NCBI RefSeq assembly: GCF_000717185.1
Contig: NZ_JNYE01000007.1
Span: 1 to 64,000, forward strand
Length of the DNA stretch: 64,000 nt
Source of the DNA: Kitasatospora phosalacinea
GTDB lineage: Bacteria > Actinomycetota > Actinomycetes > Streptomycetales > Streptomycetaceae
Reading direction: 5' to 3'
Shown: in pieces, positions 50,033 to 58,280 of the stretch
Numbering within the stretch: position 1 is the first letter of the stretch
How the letters are laid out: every line of letters begins with the position of its first letter
Translations under genes and position numbers: made by a program
Notes under the pieces: model-generated
Databases searched by the model: none
Seen by the model: the letters and a program-made list of their open reading frames with translations, nothing else
Told to the model about the DNA's origin: nothing

Positions 50033-50092
50033 GCTGACCGGCTCGCTGACCGGCTCGCTGACCGGCTCGCTGACCGGCTCGCTGACCGGCTC
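50033..50092. repeat. Five perfect copies of a 12-bp tandem repeat
   Basis: GCTGACCGGCTC repeated exactly five times, directly after the phosphatase gene and before the terminator. Confidence 0.92.
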
Positions 50093-50093
50093 C

Positions 50094-50145
50094 GGAGTGA
50101 CAGGAAGGGCGGCCCCCGCGCGGGGGCCGCCCTTCCTGTCACTCC
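50094..50145. terminator. 24-bp perfect hairpin, bidirectional terminator
   Basis: 50094-50117 is exactly complementary to 50122-50145 around a GCGC loop, between convergent genes. Confidence 0.92.
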
Positions 50146-50158
50146 GTCACCGACGGTG

Positions 50159-50494
50159 TCACCAGGGGCCGTACGGGCCCTGGTTGCTGCGCCCGCCGCG
50201 GCCGCGGCCGTCGGTGAGCAGCTTGATCGCGGGGCGGACGTCCACCACGTAGACGATCGCGGCGACCAGGCCGACCAGCGTCATCAGGCCGGTGATCGGG
50301 TTGGCTCCGAAGAGCAGGTCCCAGCCCAGCGACAGGCTCAGGACGATCACCCAGAAGCCCTTGGTCTTCTTGTCCGCCGCCCGGTACGCGTCCTCCCGGC
50401 GGAACACGGCGTCGCCGAGCGCGAACACCTTGAAGCAGATGATCGCGGTGGCGATCCACCAGAACGGGTTCAGGAGGGCAACGTTCAGGATCAC
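50159..50494 (-). CDS. DUF2516 family membrane protein
   Basis: 111 residues from a GTG with GAGGAG 6 nt upstream. Three hydrophobic segments (NPFWWIATAIICFKVFALGDA, GFWVIVLSLSLGWDLLFG, LMTLVGLVAAIVYVVDVRP) and a short basic tail. DUF2516 is confined to actinobacteria and usually follows the HTH and HbhA-like genes found here. Function unknown. Confidence 0.88.
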   Translation of the reverse strand: MILNVALLNPFWWIATAIICFKVFALGDAVFRREDAYRAADKKTKGFWVIVLSLSLGWDLLFGANPITGLMTLVGLVAAIVYVVDVRPAIKLLTDGRGRGGRSNQGPYGPW

Positions 50495-50598
50495 CTTGAG
50501 CTCCTCACTCTTTCCTCCATCCTGGCACGGCTGACACCCCAGTCAACGGCCCGCGTCGGCGCGGCGTTCCGGCCGCTCGCGTTCCGCCCCGCTCCGCC

Positions 50599-51138
50599 TC
50601 ACTCCGCCTTCGGCGCGGCGCTCTTCCGGGGCCGGGGAGCCTTCTTGGCGGCGGGCTTCGACGCGGCGGCGGGCTCCTCGTCCACCACGACCTCGGCGAC
50701 CACGACCTCCTCGACCGGCGCCTCGTCCTCGGCGGCGGCCCCGTCCTCGGCCTGCGGGGCGGCACCGGCGGCGTCGACCACGGTGCGGCCGCGGACGGCC
50801 AGCTCGTCGTAGACCTCCTTGGCCTTCACCGCGAACTCCAGTGCCCGGCCGACCTGCTGCATCGCGAACTCCTGCGCCTTGGCCTGGAGTTCCTTCACGT
50901 CGGTGGGCAGCGCGGTGACCGCCTCGGTGACCTTGGCCTGCGCGTCGGCCAGCGCGGCGCCCGCGTCCTGCAGGGCGGCGGCGGCCTTCTCCTGGGTGCC
51001 CTTGCGGTCCGCGGCGAGCGCCTCCAGCTGGGCGGGCACCTCGCGGAGCTTCTCGTAGGCGAGGTCGCCCGCGCCGGCCAGGGCGTACAGCGGGGTCGGG
51101 TCGGTGAGGGTCTTCTTGAACTCGTCGCTGATCGGCAT
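50599..51138 (-). CDS. HbhA-like (heparin-binding haemagglutinin homologue) helical protein
   Basis: 179 residues. Long amphipathic coiled-coil helices (about 15-115: PLYALAGAGDLAYEKLREVPAQLEALAADRKGTQEKAAAAL...) then an acidic segment (EDEAPVEEVVVAEVVVDEE) and a Lys/Ala/Pro-rich tail (SKPAAKKAPRPRKSAAPK) as in mycobacterial HbhA. In Streptomyces it is probably a membrane- or lipid-associated cytoplasmic protein. GGAGGACC lies upstream of the ATG. Confidence 0.82.
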   Translation of the reverse strand: MPISDEFKKTLTDPTPLYALAGAGDLAYEKLREVPAQLEALAADRKGTQEKAAAALQDAGAALADAQAKVTEAVTALPTDVKELQAKAQEFAMQQVGRALEFAVKAKEVYDELAVRGRTVVDAAGAAPQAEDGAAAEDEAPVEEVVVAEVVVDEEPAAASKPAAKKAPRPRKSAAPKAE

Positions 51139-51232
51139 GTCGGGTCCTCCCGGTCGGGGGCGCCGCGCGGTCGGGTCGCGCGGGGCTCGGTCTCGCAGGT
51201 CCGGTCGTCCGGGCCTGGTCGTTCTGCTCGTC

Positions 51233-51631
51233 CTACTCGTCCTGCTCGCCCTGCTCGTTCCGGGCCTGGCCGCCCGCCGGGCGGGCGGGCTGGTTCTCCT
51301 TCAGGAACGCCTCGTAGACCGACAGCAGGGCCTGCTTCTGCCGCTCGTTGATCAGCGGGTCGGCCAGGATCGCGGCCCGCAGGCCGGGCCCCTCGCCGTC
51401 CCGCTCCTCCAGGATCCCGGCCTGCACGTACAGCGTCTCCGCCGAGATCCGCAGCGCCTTGGCGATCTGCTGGAGGATCTCCGCGCTGGGTTTGCGCAGC
51501 CCGCGCTCGATCTGGCTCAGGTACGGGTTGGACACCCCGGCGGCGTCGGCCAGCTGCCGCAGCGAGTACTGCGCGCTCCGCCGCTGCTCCCGGATGTACT
51601 CGCCGAGCGAGCCCACGTTCAGTGACGCCAT
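51233..51631 (-). CDS. XRE-family transcriptional regulator
   Basis: 132 residues. LGEYIREQRRSAQYSLRQLADAAGVSNPYLSQIERGLRKPSAEIL (about 9-53) is a standard lambda-Cro-type HTH; the C-terminal helical part (LADPLINERQKQALLSVYEAFL) dimerises. Conserved upstream of the HbhA-like and DUF2516 genes in streptomycetes. A 20-bp perfect palindrome lies 20 nt before its ATG and is the likely autoregulatory operator. Confidence 0.9.
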   Translation of the reverse strand: MASLNVGSLGEYIREQRRSAQYSLRQLADAAGVSNPYLSQIERGLRKPSAEILQQIAKALRISAETLYVQAGILEERDGEGPGLRAAILADPLINERQKQALLSVYEAFLKENQPARPAGGQARNEQGEQDE

Positions 51632-51650
51632 ACGGGAAGTCTGCCCCGCC

Positions 51651-51670
51651 CTGCTTGCAATTGCAAGCAG
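51651..51670. promoter_or_regulatory. 20-bp perfect palindrome upstream of the XRE gene
   Basis: CTGCTTGCAATTGCAAGCAG, 20 nt before the ATG at 51631. Operator candidate for the adjacent regulator, in the position of promoter or leader. Confidence 0.75.
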
Positions 51671-51671
51671 A

Positions 51672-51701
51672 CTGCTAGCGCCCGCAAACGGGCGCTAGCA
51701 G
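51672..51701. terminator. 13-bp hairpin at the end of the 51695-53071 gene
   Basis: CTGCTAGCGCCCG (51672-51684), loop CAAA, complement 51689-51701. The TAG stop of the upstream gene lies inside the right arm. Confidence 0.8.
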
Positions 51702-53071
51702 GGCTCGGGCGTGCCGGTGGCGGTGAGGTGCGGGCCGAGGGTGAGGCGGCCGGGGGTGAGGGCGGGGACGGCGGTGCGGTGGAAGGCGTCCAGGCCGAAG
51801 CGCAGCGAGACCGGGGAGTGCAGGTCGTGGGCGCGCAGGACCCAGGGCGCCTCGGGGGCGTCGGCGGGGGGCTGGGCAAACTCGCACTCGACGTAGGTGT
51901 GGCGGCTCTCCGGGTCGTGGCGGTTCGAGAGCCGGCAGCGGACGCGGTGCAGCCGGGAGGGCAGGGCGTGCACGGCGGGAGGGGGCGGATCAGCGGCGGG
52001 GAGGAACTCGGCGGGGAGGTCCACCCGGGCGGCGACGGGGGCGACGAAGTCCGGGCCGCCGCGGCGGCACCAGTCGGCGACCAGCGCGCGGAAGGCGGCG
52101 TTCCGGGCGGAGCGGCGGCGGATCGCGCCCGCGGCCAGGATCTGCTGCCCGGCCCCGGACAGCGCGGTGGTGATGGCGGTCAGCGGGGCGCGGGCGTCCG
52201 CCCAGCGGGCGGTCAGCATGGCCCGGTGGAGGACCTGCCCCGCCCGGTGGGCGTGGAAGGCGGACCTGAACACGGGCAGCTCCCGCTCCGGGGCGCGGCG
52301 GCGTTCCGGCGCCTCCGGGTGCGCGGCGGCGAGCCGGCTGCCGCACGGCGACGCCCGCAGGTTGAAGTCGTCGACGGTCAGTTCGAGGGAGCGGCAGCGC
52401 AGGGCGACGGCCGAGCCGATCCGGAGCGTCACCCCGTCGGGGTCGGTGCGCAGGGTCAGGCCGGTGGCGTCCGCGGTGGTGTCGACGTCCAGTTCGACCG
52501 GGTCCTCCAGGCTGATCCAGAGGTTCGCGTAGCCGTCCTCACCCCCGGCGTACCGGCACGGCACCTCGGCGTCGAACCAGCAGTCCAGCCGTTCGGACCC
52601 GCGCCGTTGGACGCGCAGGGAGCGCAGCACGGCGGACGCCAGGTCGTAGTCGGCGGCGAGTTCGTCGACGCGCTCGGGCGTCCGCGGGGTGAGGTCGGCG
52701 CTCAGGACGTCGGAGCCGAACCGGTGCCAGCGGTCCGGGACGGGTTCGGGTCCGGGCGGGAGCAGGAGGCGCTCGACCGGGACGCCCGCGGCGGCGGTCC
52801 GCTCCACCACCCAGGCCCGCCGCTGGTTGCCGAGGTCGGCCAGCCAGCGCAGCGCCCAGCGGGCCTGGAGCTCGCGCATCCAGCGGAAGCGGGCGGTGGC
52901 GGCCCTGAACAGGGCGTAGGTGTTGTTGTCCCACACGTCCGCCAGCCGGTAGACCTCGTCGCGGTCGAACTCGCGCGCGTCCGCGGCCAGTTCGGCGATC
53001 CGGTCGATCGAGGCGTCCAGCAGGGCGGCGAACGCGAGCAGGGTGCGCGGGTGCCGGGGGCGGAGGGGCAT
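51695..53071 (-). CDS. Conserved hypothetical protein (458 aa)
   Basis: Soluble protein with a helical N-terminal third (LLDASIDRIAELAADAREFDRDEVYRLADVWDNNTYALFRAATARFRWMRELQ) and a mostly beta middle (NLWISLEDPVELDVDTTADATGLTLRT). A second, also partly beta, half ends AVPALTPGRLTLGPHLTATGTPEPC. No signal peptide, membrane segment or catalytic motif that I recognise. Codon use matches the core genome. Between the XRE gene and a divergent HAD hydrolase. Confidence 0.7.
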   Translation of the reverse strand: MPLRPRHPRTLLAFAALLDASIDRIAELAADAREFDRDEVYRLADVWDNNTYALFRAATARFRWMRELQARWALRWLADLGNQRRAWVVERTAAAGVPVERLLLPPGPEPVPDRWHRFGSDVLSADLTPRTPERVDELAADYDLASAVLRSLRVQRRGSERLDCWFDAEVPCRYAGGEDGYANLWISLEDPVELDVDTTADATGLTLRTDPDGVTLRIGSAVALRCRSLELTVDDFNLRASPCGSRLAAAHPEAPERRRAPERELPVFRSAFHAHRAGQVLHRAMLTARWADARAPLTAITTALSGAGQQILAAGAIRRRSARNAAFRALVADWCRRGGPDFVAPVAARVDLPAEFLPAADPPPPAVHALPSRLHRVRCRLSNRHDPESRHTYVECEFAQPPADAPEAPWVLRAHDLHSPVSLRFGLDAFHRTAVPALTPGRLTLGPHLTATGTPEPC

Positions 53072-53228
53072 GGGGGTGATTGTGCCCGGCGACGGGGGTG
53101 GTTGCCATACGGAGAAAGTAGGGTGAAGGGAGACGAACCGGCGTCGCTTCGAAGGGAGTTGACGCGAGTTGACGGGGGTTCACGGATGCCCCGGCGGCGC
53201 GGGGCGCGAGCGGGAGGGGCTGGGCGGG

Positions 53229-53846
53229 ATGGCGGAGCGGCGGATCGGTGCGGTGCTGTGCGACCTGGACGGGGTGCTGCGGATCTGGTCGGACCTGGCG
53301 GACGTCGACCTGGAGCGCGGGCTGCCGCCGGGGACGGTCGGCGGGGCGGCGTTCCGGGCGGAGCGGTTGCTGCCCGCGGTGACCGGGCTGGTCAGTGACG
53401 AGGAGTGGCGGGCGGCGGTCGCGGCGGACCTGGCGACGGCGTGCGGGTCGGCGGAGGCGGCGCGGGAGGCGGTGGCGGCCTGGGGGCGGCAGCCGGTCCG
53501 GACGGACGTGGAGGTGCTGGCCCTGGTTTCCGAGGTGCGGCGGGGCGGCGTCCCGGTGGTGCTGGTGACGAACGGGACGACCCGGCTGGAGGCCGACCTC
53601 GCCGCGCACGGGCTGGACGCCGCGGTGGACGCCGTCCTCAACACCGCCCGGTTCGGGCACGCCAAGCCCGACCCCCGGGTGTACCTCGCGGCCGCCGAAC
53701 TGGCCGGGGTCCCGGTGGAGCGCTGCCTGTTCGTCGACGACTCGGCCGGGAACGTCGCCGCCGCGACGGCGCTCGGCATGCACGGCCACCACCACCGCGG
53801 GGCGGACGGGCTGCGCGCGGCGCTCGGCGGCTACGGCCTGCTCTGA
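53229..53846 (+). CDS. HAD-superfamily hydrolase
   Basis: 205 residues. Motif I VLCDLDGVLRIW (nucleophile Asp about residue 11), motif II LVTNGTTRLE, Lys in FGHAKPDPRVYLAAA, motif IV VDDSAGNVAAATALGM: a subfamily IA haloacid-dehalogenase-like phosphatase. Substrate unknown. The ATG at 53229 follows GGAGGGGCTGGGCGGG. Precedes the alpha/beta hydrolase in the same direction, 75 bp apart. Confidence 0.87.
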   Translation: MAERRIGAVLCDLDGVLRIWSDLADVDLERGLPPGTVGGAAFRAERLLPAVTGLVSDEEWRAAVAADLATACGSAEAAREAVAAWGRQPVRTDVEVLALVSEVRRGGVPVVLVTNGTTRLEADLAAHGLDAAVDAVLNTARFGHAKPDPRVYLAAAELAGVPVERCLFVDDSAGNVAAATALGMHGHHHRGADGLRAALGGYGLL

Positions 53847-53921
53847 CCACCCCGCGGAACGCCCTGACCGCCCCGCGGAACGGCCTGCCGGGCCCGGGTC
53901 CGGCGTGCCACCATCCGGGCC

Positions 53922-54773
53922 ATGACGATCTTCCACGGGTACGACGGAACGGCCCTCCACTACGAGCAACTCGGCGACGGCGCACCCCTGGTGGCGGTCC
54001 CCGGCGGCCCCGGCATGGACGCCCGCTACCTCGGCGACCTCGGCGGGCTGGACGCCCGGCGGCGGCTGGTCCGGTTCGACCCGCGGGGCTGCGGCCGCTC
54101 GGCGGCGCCCGCCGACCGGGCGAGCTGCGCGTTCGCCGCCCAGGCCGCGGACGTGGAGGCCCTCCGGGAGCACCTCGGCGCGGACCGCATCGACCTGCTC
54201 GGCCACTCCGCGGGCGCCCTCACCGCGCAGCGCTACGCCGCCGGGTTCCCGCACCGCGTACGGTCGCTGGTGCTGGTCACCCCGGTCGGCCGGGCCGCCC
54301 GGGAGCCCGACCCGGCGGAACTCGCCGCGCTCCGGGCCGCGCGCGCGGCCGAGCCCTGGTACCCGGACGCGGCGGAGGCGGACGCCCTGCTGGCCGCCGG
54401 TGCGGGCGATCCGGCGGTGCTGGTGCGGCGGATCACGCCGTTCTTCTGGGGCACCTGGAACGAGCGGGCCCGCGCGGCGGCGTTCGACCCGGAGCAGGTA
54501 CCGGCCGCGCCCTGGATGCGGGAGGCGTTCTACGCGGGCGCGGGCACGGACGGCGCGGGCACGGCCGGGGCCGGCCCCGAGCCGGTGGCGGCGCCGGTGC
54601 TGGTGGTCGCCGGGGAGCGGGACGGGATGATCGGCACCGCCCCGGCGCGGCTGGTCGCGGCCCTGCACCCGGACGCCCGGCTCGCCGTCCTGCCGGGGGT
54701 GGGGCACCGGCCCTGGGTGGAGGACCCGGCGGGGTTCGCCGCGCTGGTGGGAGGGTTCCTGGAGGGCGTCTGA
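53922..54773 (+). CDS. Alpha/beta hydrolase (proline iminopeptidase-like)
   Basis: 283 residues. Oxyanion VPGGPGMDARYL (about 27-38), nucleophile elbow DLLGHSAGALTAQRYA (Ser about 93), acid and base in the C-terminal third with LPGVGHRPWVEDP (His about 264). The GGPG motif is typical of S33 prolyl iminopeptidases, but the cap domain is short. Ser hydrolase on a small or peptidic substrate. Ends 6 bp before the MITE-like repeat copy 2. Confidence 0.85.
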   Translation: MTIFHGYDGTALHYEQLGDGAPLVAVPGGPGMDARYLGDLGGLDARRRLVRFDPRGCGRSAAPADRASCAFAAQAADVEALREHLGADRIDLLGHSAGALTAQRYAAGFPHRVRSLVLVTPVGRAAREPDPAELAALRAARAAEPWYPDAAEADALLAAGAGDPAVLVRRITPFFWGTWNERARAAAFDPEQVPAAPWMREAFYAGAGTDGAGTAGAGPEPVAAPVLVVAGERDGMIGTAPARLVAALHPDARLAVLPGVGHRPWVEDPAGFAALVGGFLEGV

Positions 54774-54779
54774 CCGTCA

Positions 54780-54930
54780 GGGGCCCGGGGAACGGCGGGC
54801 TCGGGGCTGCTCACGGTGCACTGCCGTTGCGCGCCACGGCTTCGGGTTCCGTTCGTACGGCCCGAAGCAGCACGGACGCTCCGGTGGGCTCCGGGCGCCA
54901 GCAGCTCGGACCCGCCGTTCCCCGGGCCCC
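54780..54930 (+). repeat. MITE-like dispersed repeat, copy 2 (151 bp)
   Basis: Same length as copy 1 and inverted relative to it. Termini GGGGCCCGGGGAACGGCGGG and CCCGCCGTTCCCCGGGCCCC are perfect 20-bp inverted repeats, with partial symmetry for another 10 bp. Between the hydrolase and the small minus-strand gene. Confidence 0.82.
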
Positions 54931-54953
54931 CGACGGGGCCACGCGATGGGGCC

Positions 54954-55118
54954 CTATGCGGTGAGGTGCCGGTAGAGCGGGGCGAGGAGTTCCGCGAGGT
55001 CGGGGGCGAGGTCGGGGAGGTCGGGGTCGGGCGGATCGGGCGGGTCGGTGGGTGCGGGGCGGAGGGTGAACTCGCCCTGCCAGAAGGTGTCGAGGCACTG
55101 GTCGATCGGCTGGTCCAC
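54954..55118 (-). CDS. Short protein coupled to the SNF2 helicase, possible remnant of a SWIM zinc-finger gene
   Basis: 54 residues from a GTG 4 nt after the helicase stop: MDQPIDQCLDTFWQGEFTLRPA..., a Pro/Asp-rich linker and LAELLAPLYRHLTA. In many actinobacteria a SWIM zinc-finger protein of several hundred residues follows this helicase, and its C-terminal end looks like this. The SWIM domain itself is absent. Either a shortened form or the tail left by a deletion. Its stop codon is 24 bp from the MITE-like repeat. Confidence 0.5.
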   Translation of the reverse strand: MDQPIDQCLDTFWQGEFTLRPAPTDPPDPPDPDLPDLAPDLAELLAPLYRHLTA

Positions 55119-55122
55119 GGTG

Positions 55123-58100
55123 TCAGCTCCCGGTCGCGTCGGCGGAGAGGGTGAGGAGTTCGCGGAGCTGCTCGGTGGGGAGCTCGGTCAGCCAGTGCTC
55201 GCCGGTGCCGATCACAGCATCCGCCAACTCCCTTTTGGTGTCGATGAGTTCGGCGATGCGTTCTTCGACGGTGCCGGTGCACACCAGTTTGCGGACCTGG
55301 ACGTCGCGCTGCTGGCCGATGCGGTGGGCGCGGTCGGTGGCCTGGTCCTCGGTGGCGGGGTTCCACCAGCGGTCGAGGTGGACGACCTGGTTGGCGGCGG
55401 TGAGGTTGAGCCCGGTGCCGCCCGCCTTCAGGGAGAGCAGGAACACGCCCGGCCCGTCCGGGGTCTGGAAGCGGTCGACGAGTTCCTGGCGGCGCGGTGC
55501 GGCGAGGCCGCCGTGCAGGTGGAGGACGGGGCTGCCGAGGCGGCGGCGCAGGTGGGACTGGAGCCGGGCGCCGAACTCGGCGTACTGGGTGAAGACGAGG
55601 GCCCGGTCGCCCTCGGCCAGGGCCTCCCCCAGCAGGGCGACCAGGCGTTCGACCTTGCCGGAGCGGCCGCCCAACGGGGATTGGTCGCGCAGGAGTTGGG
55701 CGGGGTGGTTGCAGACCTGCTTGAGCCGGCCGAGGGCGGCCAGCACGGCGCCCTTGCGTTCGACGCCGCGGAGGCCGCCGAGCCGGCCGAGCAGGTCGGC
55801 GACGACGGCCTGGTAGAGCCCGGCCTGCTCGGGGGTGAGGTTGCAGCGGACGGTGAACTCCTGCTTGGCGGGCAGCTGTTGGCCGATCTCGGGGTCGCTC
55901 TTGAGGCGGCGCAGCAGGAAGGGCGCGGTGAGCCGCTGGAGGGCGGCGGCGACGTCCCGGTTGCCGGACTGCTCGATCGGGACGGCGTAGTGCTCGCGGA
56001 AGGACTCGGGGGTGCCGAACAGGCCGGGGTTGGCGAAGTCGAGGACGGTGTGGAGTTCGGCGAGGCGGTTCTCGACGGGGGTGCCGGTGAGGGCGATCCG
56101 GGGGCCGGAGCGCAGCGAGCGCAGGGCGCGGGACTGGCGGGCGGCGCGGTTCTTGGCGTGCTGGGCCTCGTCGGCGACGACCCGCCGCCAGTGGACGGCG
56201 CGCAGCGCGGCGGCGTCCCGCTGGAGGACGCCGTAGGTGGTGATCACCAGGTCGGCGGCGGGGTCGGGGGCGGTGCGGTCGGGGCCGTGGTGGAGCTGGA
56301 CGCGCAGCCGGGGGGCGAAGCGGGCGGCCTCGCGCCGCCAGTTGCCGACGAGCGAGGTGGGGCAGACCAGCAGGACGGGGCCGCGGGCGCCGCGGGCGTG
56401 TTCGAGGGCGAGCAGGGCGAGGGTCTGGACGGTCTTGCCGAGGCCCATGTCGTCGGCGAGGACGGCGCCGAGGCCGAGCCGTCCGAGGGCGTCCAGCCAG
56501 GCCAACCCCCTTTCCTGGTACGGGCGCAGGGCGCCGGTGAAGCCGGGCGGGGGCGGGGTGCGGCGGGCGCCGGGGAGGCGGCCGAGGCGCCCGGCCAGCA
56601 GGTCGCCGAGCGGGCCGTCGGCGTGCACGGCGGTGACCGGGAGGCCGTCGACGACGGCGCCGTCGGTGGCGGCGAGGCGGAGCAGGGCGGCGGCGTCGAG
56701 CTGCGGGTCGTCGCGGTGGGCGGCGAGGAAGCGCAGGGCGGCGGCGAGTTGTCCGGCGTCCACCTCGATCCACCGGCCGCGGAACCGGACCAGGCCCGCC
56801 TGGGCGGCCGCGAGTTCGTCCAACTCCTGCTGGGTGAGCGGGTGTTCGCCGACGGCGAGCTGCCAGCGGAAGTCGAGCAGGGCGTCCCGGTCGGCCTGGG
56901 CGGCGCGCCGGACGGAGCCGGGGGCGGTGGTGCGCGCGGTGGCGGCGAGGCCGAGCCGGGGGCGGCGCTGCCACCAGGCGGGCAGCAGGACGCCGTGCCC
57001 GGCGGCGGCGAGCGCGGGGGCGGTGTCGCGCAGGAAGGCGAGCGCTCCGGCCCGGTCGAGGTCGAGCCCGGTGGGGCGGGTGCGGTGCAGGGCGGCCCGC
57101 AGGCCGGGCAGCAGGCGGGCGGCGCGGTCGAGTTCGGCGAGGTACGCCGCGATCGGGTCGTCGACCGCCCGGGCCAGCGCGGCGGACCCCGGCCCGGCGG
57201 ACCAGAGTTCGGCGGCGGGCAGCAGCAGCGAGGGCCGGTCGACCGGGCCGAGCAGCACGTCCAGGCGCCAGTTCTCGTCCAGGACGGTGGCGTCCGGGTC
57301 GTCGTCGGCGGTGCCGAGCGGTTCGGCGAGGCGGAAGGCCAGCCGGACCCGCCCGAGCGGTTCGGTGCCGGCCGCCGCAGCGGCGAGGCGGCCGGCCTCG
57401 GCCGGTTCGGGCGGGGCGGGCAGCCGGGCGTCCGGACCGCGCAGGGCGGCGAGCCAGGCCGGGCCGTCGCCGGGCGCCGCCGGGGCGTCCTCCCCCAGCG
57501 CGACCCGGGTCTCGTGGTCGGTGAGGGCCTCCAGCACGGTGTCGAGCAGGGCGCTGCCGGTGGGCTCGTGCCCGTCCTCGGCGCGGGCGACCGGCGGGCA
57601 CCCGGCCGCCAGCGCGAGGGCCTCCCGGTGGCTGGCCGGGTCGTGCGCGGGCCGCCAGCGCGCCGCCCACCCGCCGGGCTCCGCGACCAGCGCGGGCAGC
57701 ACCCGCCCCCGCCCGGCCAGCCGCCAGGCCAGGTCGTGCACGCCCGTCAGCCAGCGCAGCGACGCCCCGTACGCGAGCTCCGCCGCCCGGCCGCCGGGCA
57801 GTTCGACGGTGGTGCCGGGCCAGTACGGGTCGAACAGCTCGCCGAGCAGCTGCGCGGCCTCCGGCAGGTCGAACAGCAGGGCCGGGACGCGCCACGGGCG
57901 CAGCTCCGGGCCCCGGGCGGTGGAGCCGACCGGCAGGTCCGGCGAGGGCGTGGGCCGCCCGCCGAGGGTCGGCAGCCGCAGGGTCAGCCACCGCTCGTCG
58001 CCGCGCTCGGCCAGCCAGGCCGCCCCCGGGCCGACCGCCCGCAGCAGGCCCGCGACCTCGGCGGCCGGGCAGGCGTACGGGTGCCGCGGGCCCTCCCCCG

Positions 58101-58182
58101 CCCGCCGCGCGAACGCCCCGCCGTCCTCCGCCCACACCCCGAGCCGCCCGTCGACCCGCCACTGGGCGTGCAGGACGTACAT
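55123..58182 (-). CDS. SNF2-family DEAD/DEAH-box helicase
   Basis: 1019 residues from the ATG at 58182 (GGAGG 5 nt upstream). N-terminal half (1-540) holds the SNF2-associated SWIM-helicase-type region (SNF2N/HepA extension). The ATPase begins at LRPYQERGLAWLDALGRLGLGAVLADDMGLGKTVQTLALL (motif I near 575), with DEAQHAKN (motif II near 670), FVLRRLKSD-type, LFVTQYAEFG, and AGGTGLNLTAANQVVHLDRWWNPATEDQATDRAHRIGQ (motifs V-VI). DNA translocase or remodeller of the RapA/HepA type. Starts a leftward operon with the small coupled gene. Confidence 0.93.
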   Translation of the reverse strand: MYVLHAQWRVDGRLGVWAEDGGAFARRAGEGPRHPYACPAAEVAGLLRAVGPGAAWLAERGDERWLTLRLPTLGGRPTPSPDLPVGSTARGPELRPWRVPALLFDLPEAAQLLGELFDPYWPGTTVELPGGRAAELAYGASLRWLTGVHDLAWRLAGRGRVLPALVAEPGGWAARWRPAHDPASHREALALAAGCPPVARAEDGHEPTGSALLDTVLEALTDHETRVALGEDAPAAPGDGPAWLAALRGPDARLPAPPEPAEAGRLAAAAAGTEPLGRVRLAFRLAEPLGTADDDPDATVLDENWRLDVLLGPVDRPSLLLPAAELWSAGPGSAALARAVDDPIAAYLAELDRAARLLPGLRAALHRTRPTGLDLDRAGALAFLRDTAPALAAAGHGVLLPAWWQRRPRLGLAATARTTAPGSVRRAAQADRDALLDFRWQLAVGEHPLTQQELDELAAAQAGLVRFRGRWIEVDAGQLAAALRFLAAHRDDPQLDAAALLRLAATDGAVVDGLPVTAVHADGPLGDLLAGRLGRLPGARRTPPPPGFTGALRPYQERGLAWLDALGRLGLGAVLADDMGLGKTVQTLALLALEHARGARGPVLLVCPTSLVGNWRREAARFAPRLRVQLHHGPDRTAPDPAADLVITTYGVLQRDAAALRAVHWRRVVADEAQHAKNRAARQSRALRSLRSGPRIALTGTPVENRLAELHTVLDFANPGLFGTPESFREHYAVPIEQSGNRDVAAALQRLTAPFLLRRLKSDPEIGQQLPAKQEFTVRCNLTPEQAGLYQAVVADLLGRLGGLRGVERKGAVLAALGRLKQVCNHPAQLLRDQSPLGGRSGKVERLVALLGEALAEGDRALVFTQYAEFGARLQSHLRRRLGSPVLHLHGGLAAPRRQELVDRFQTPDGPGVFLLSLKAGGTGLNLTAANQVVHLDRWWNPATEDQATDRAHRIGQQRDVQVRKLVCTGTVEERIAELIDTKRELADAVIGTGEHWLTELPTEQLRELLTLSADATGS

Positions 58183-58280
58183 CGGGGACCTCCGGTGGGC
58201 GGGCACAGGGACCTTCCAGCGTAGATCGGCCCACCGACACGTTCGCGGGCCCCCGGTTCCGCACCGTCCCGCCCGCCGGT

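Noticed and set aside
54530..58264. A very long minus-strand frame overlapping the SNF2 helicase
   Set aside because: Arg/Pro-rich shadow in another frame. The frame with helicase motifs is 55123-58182.
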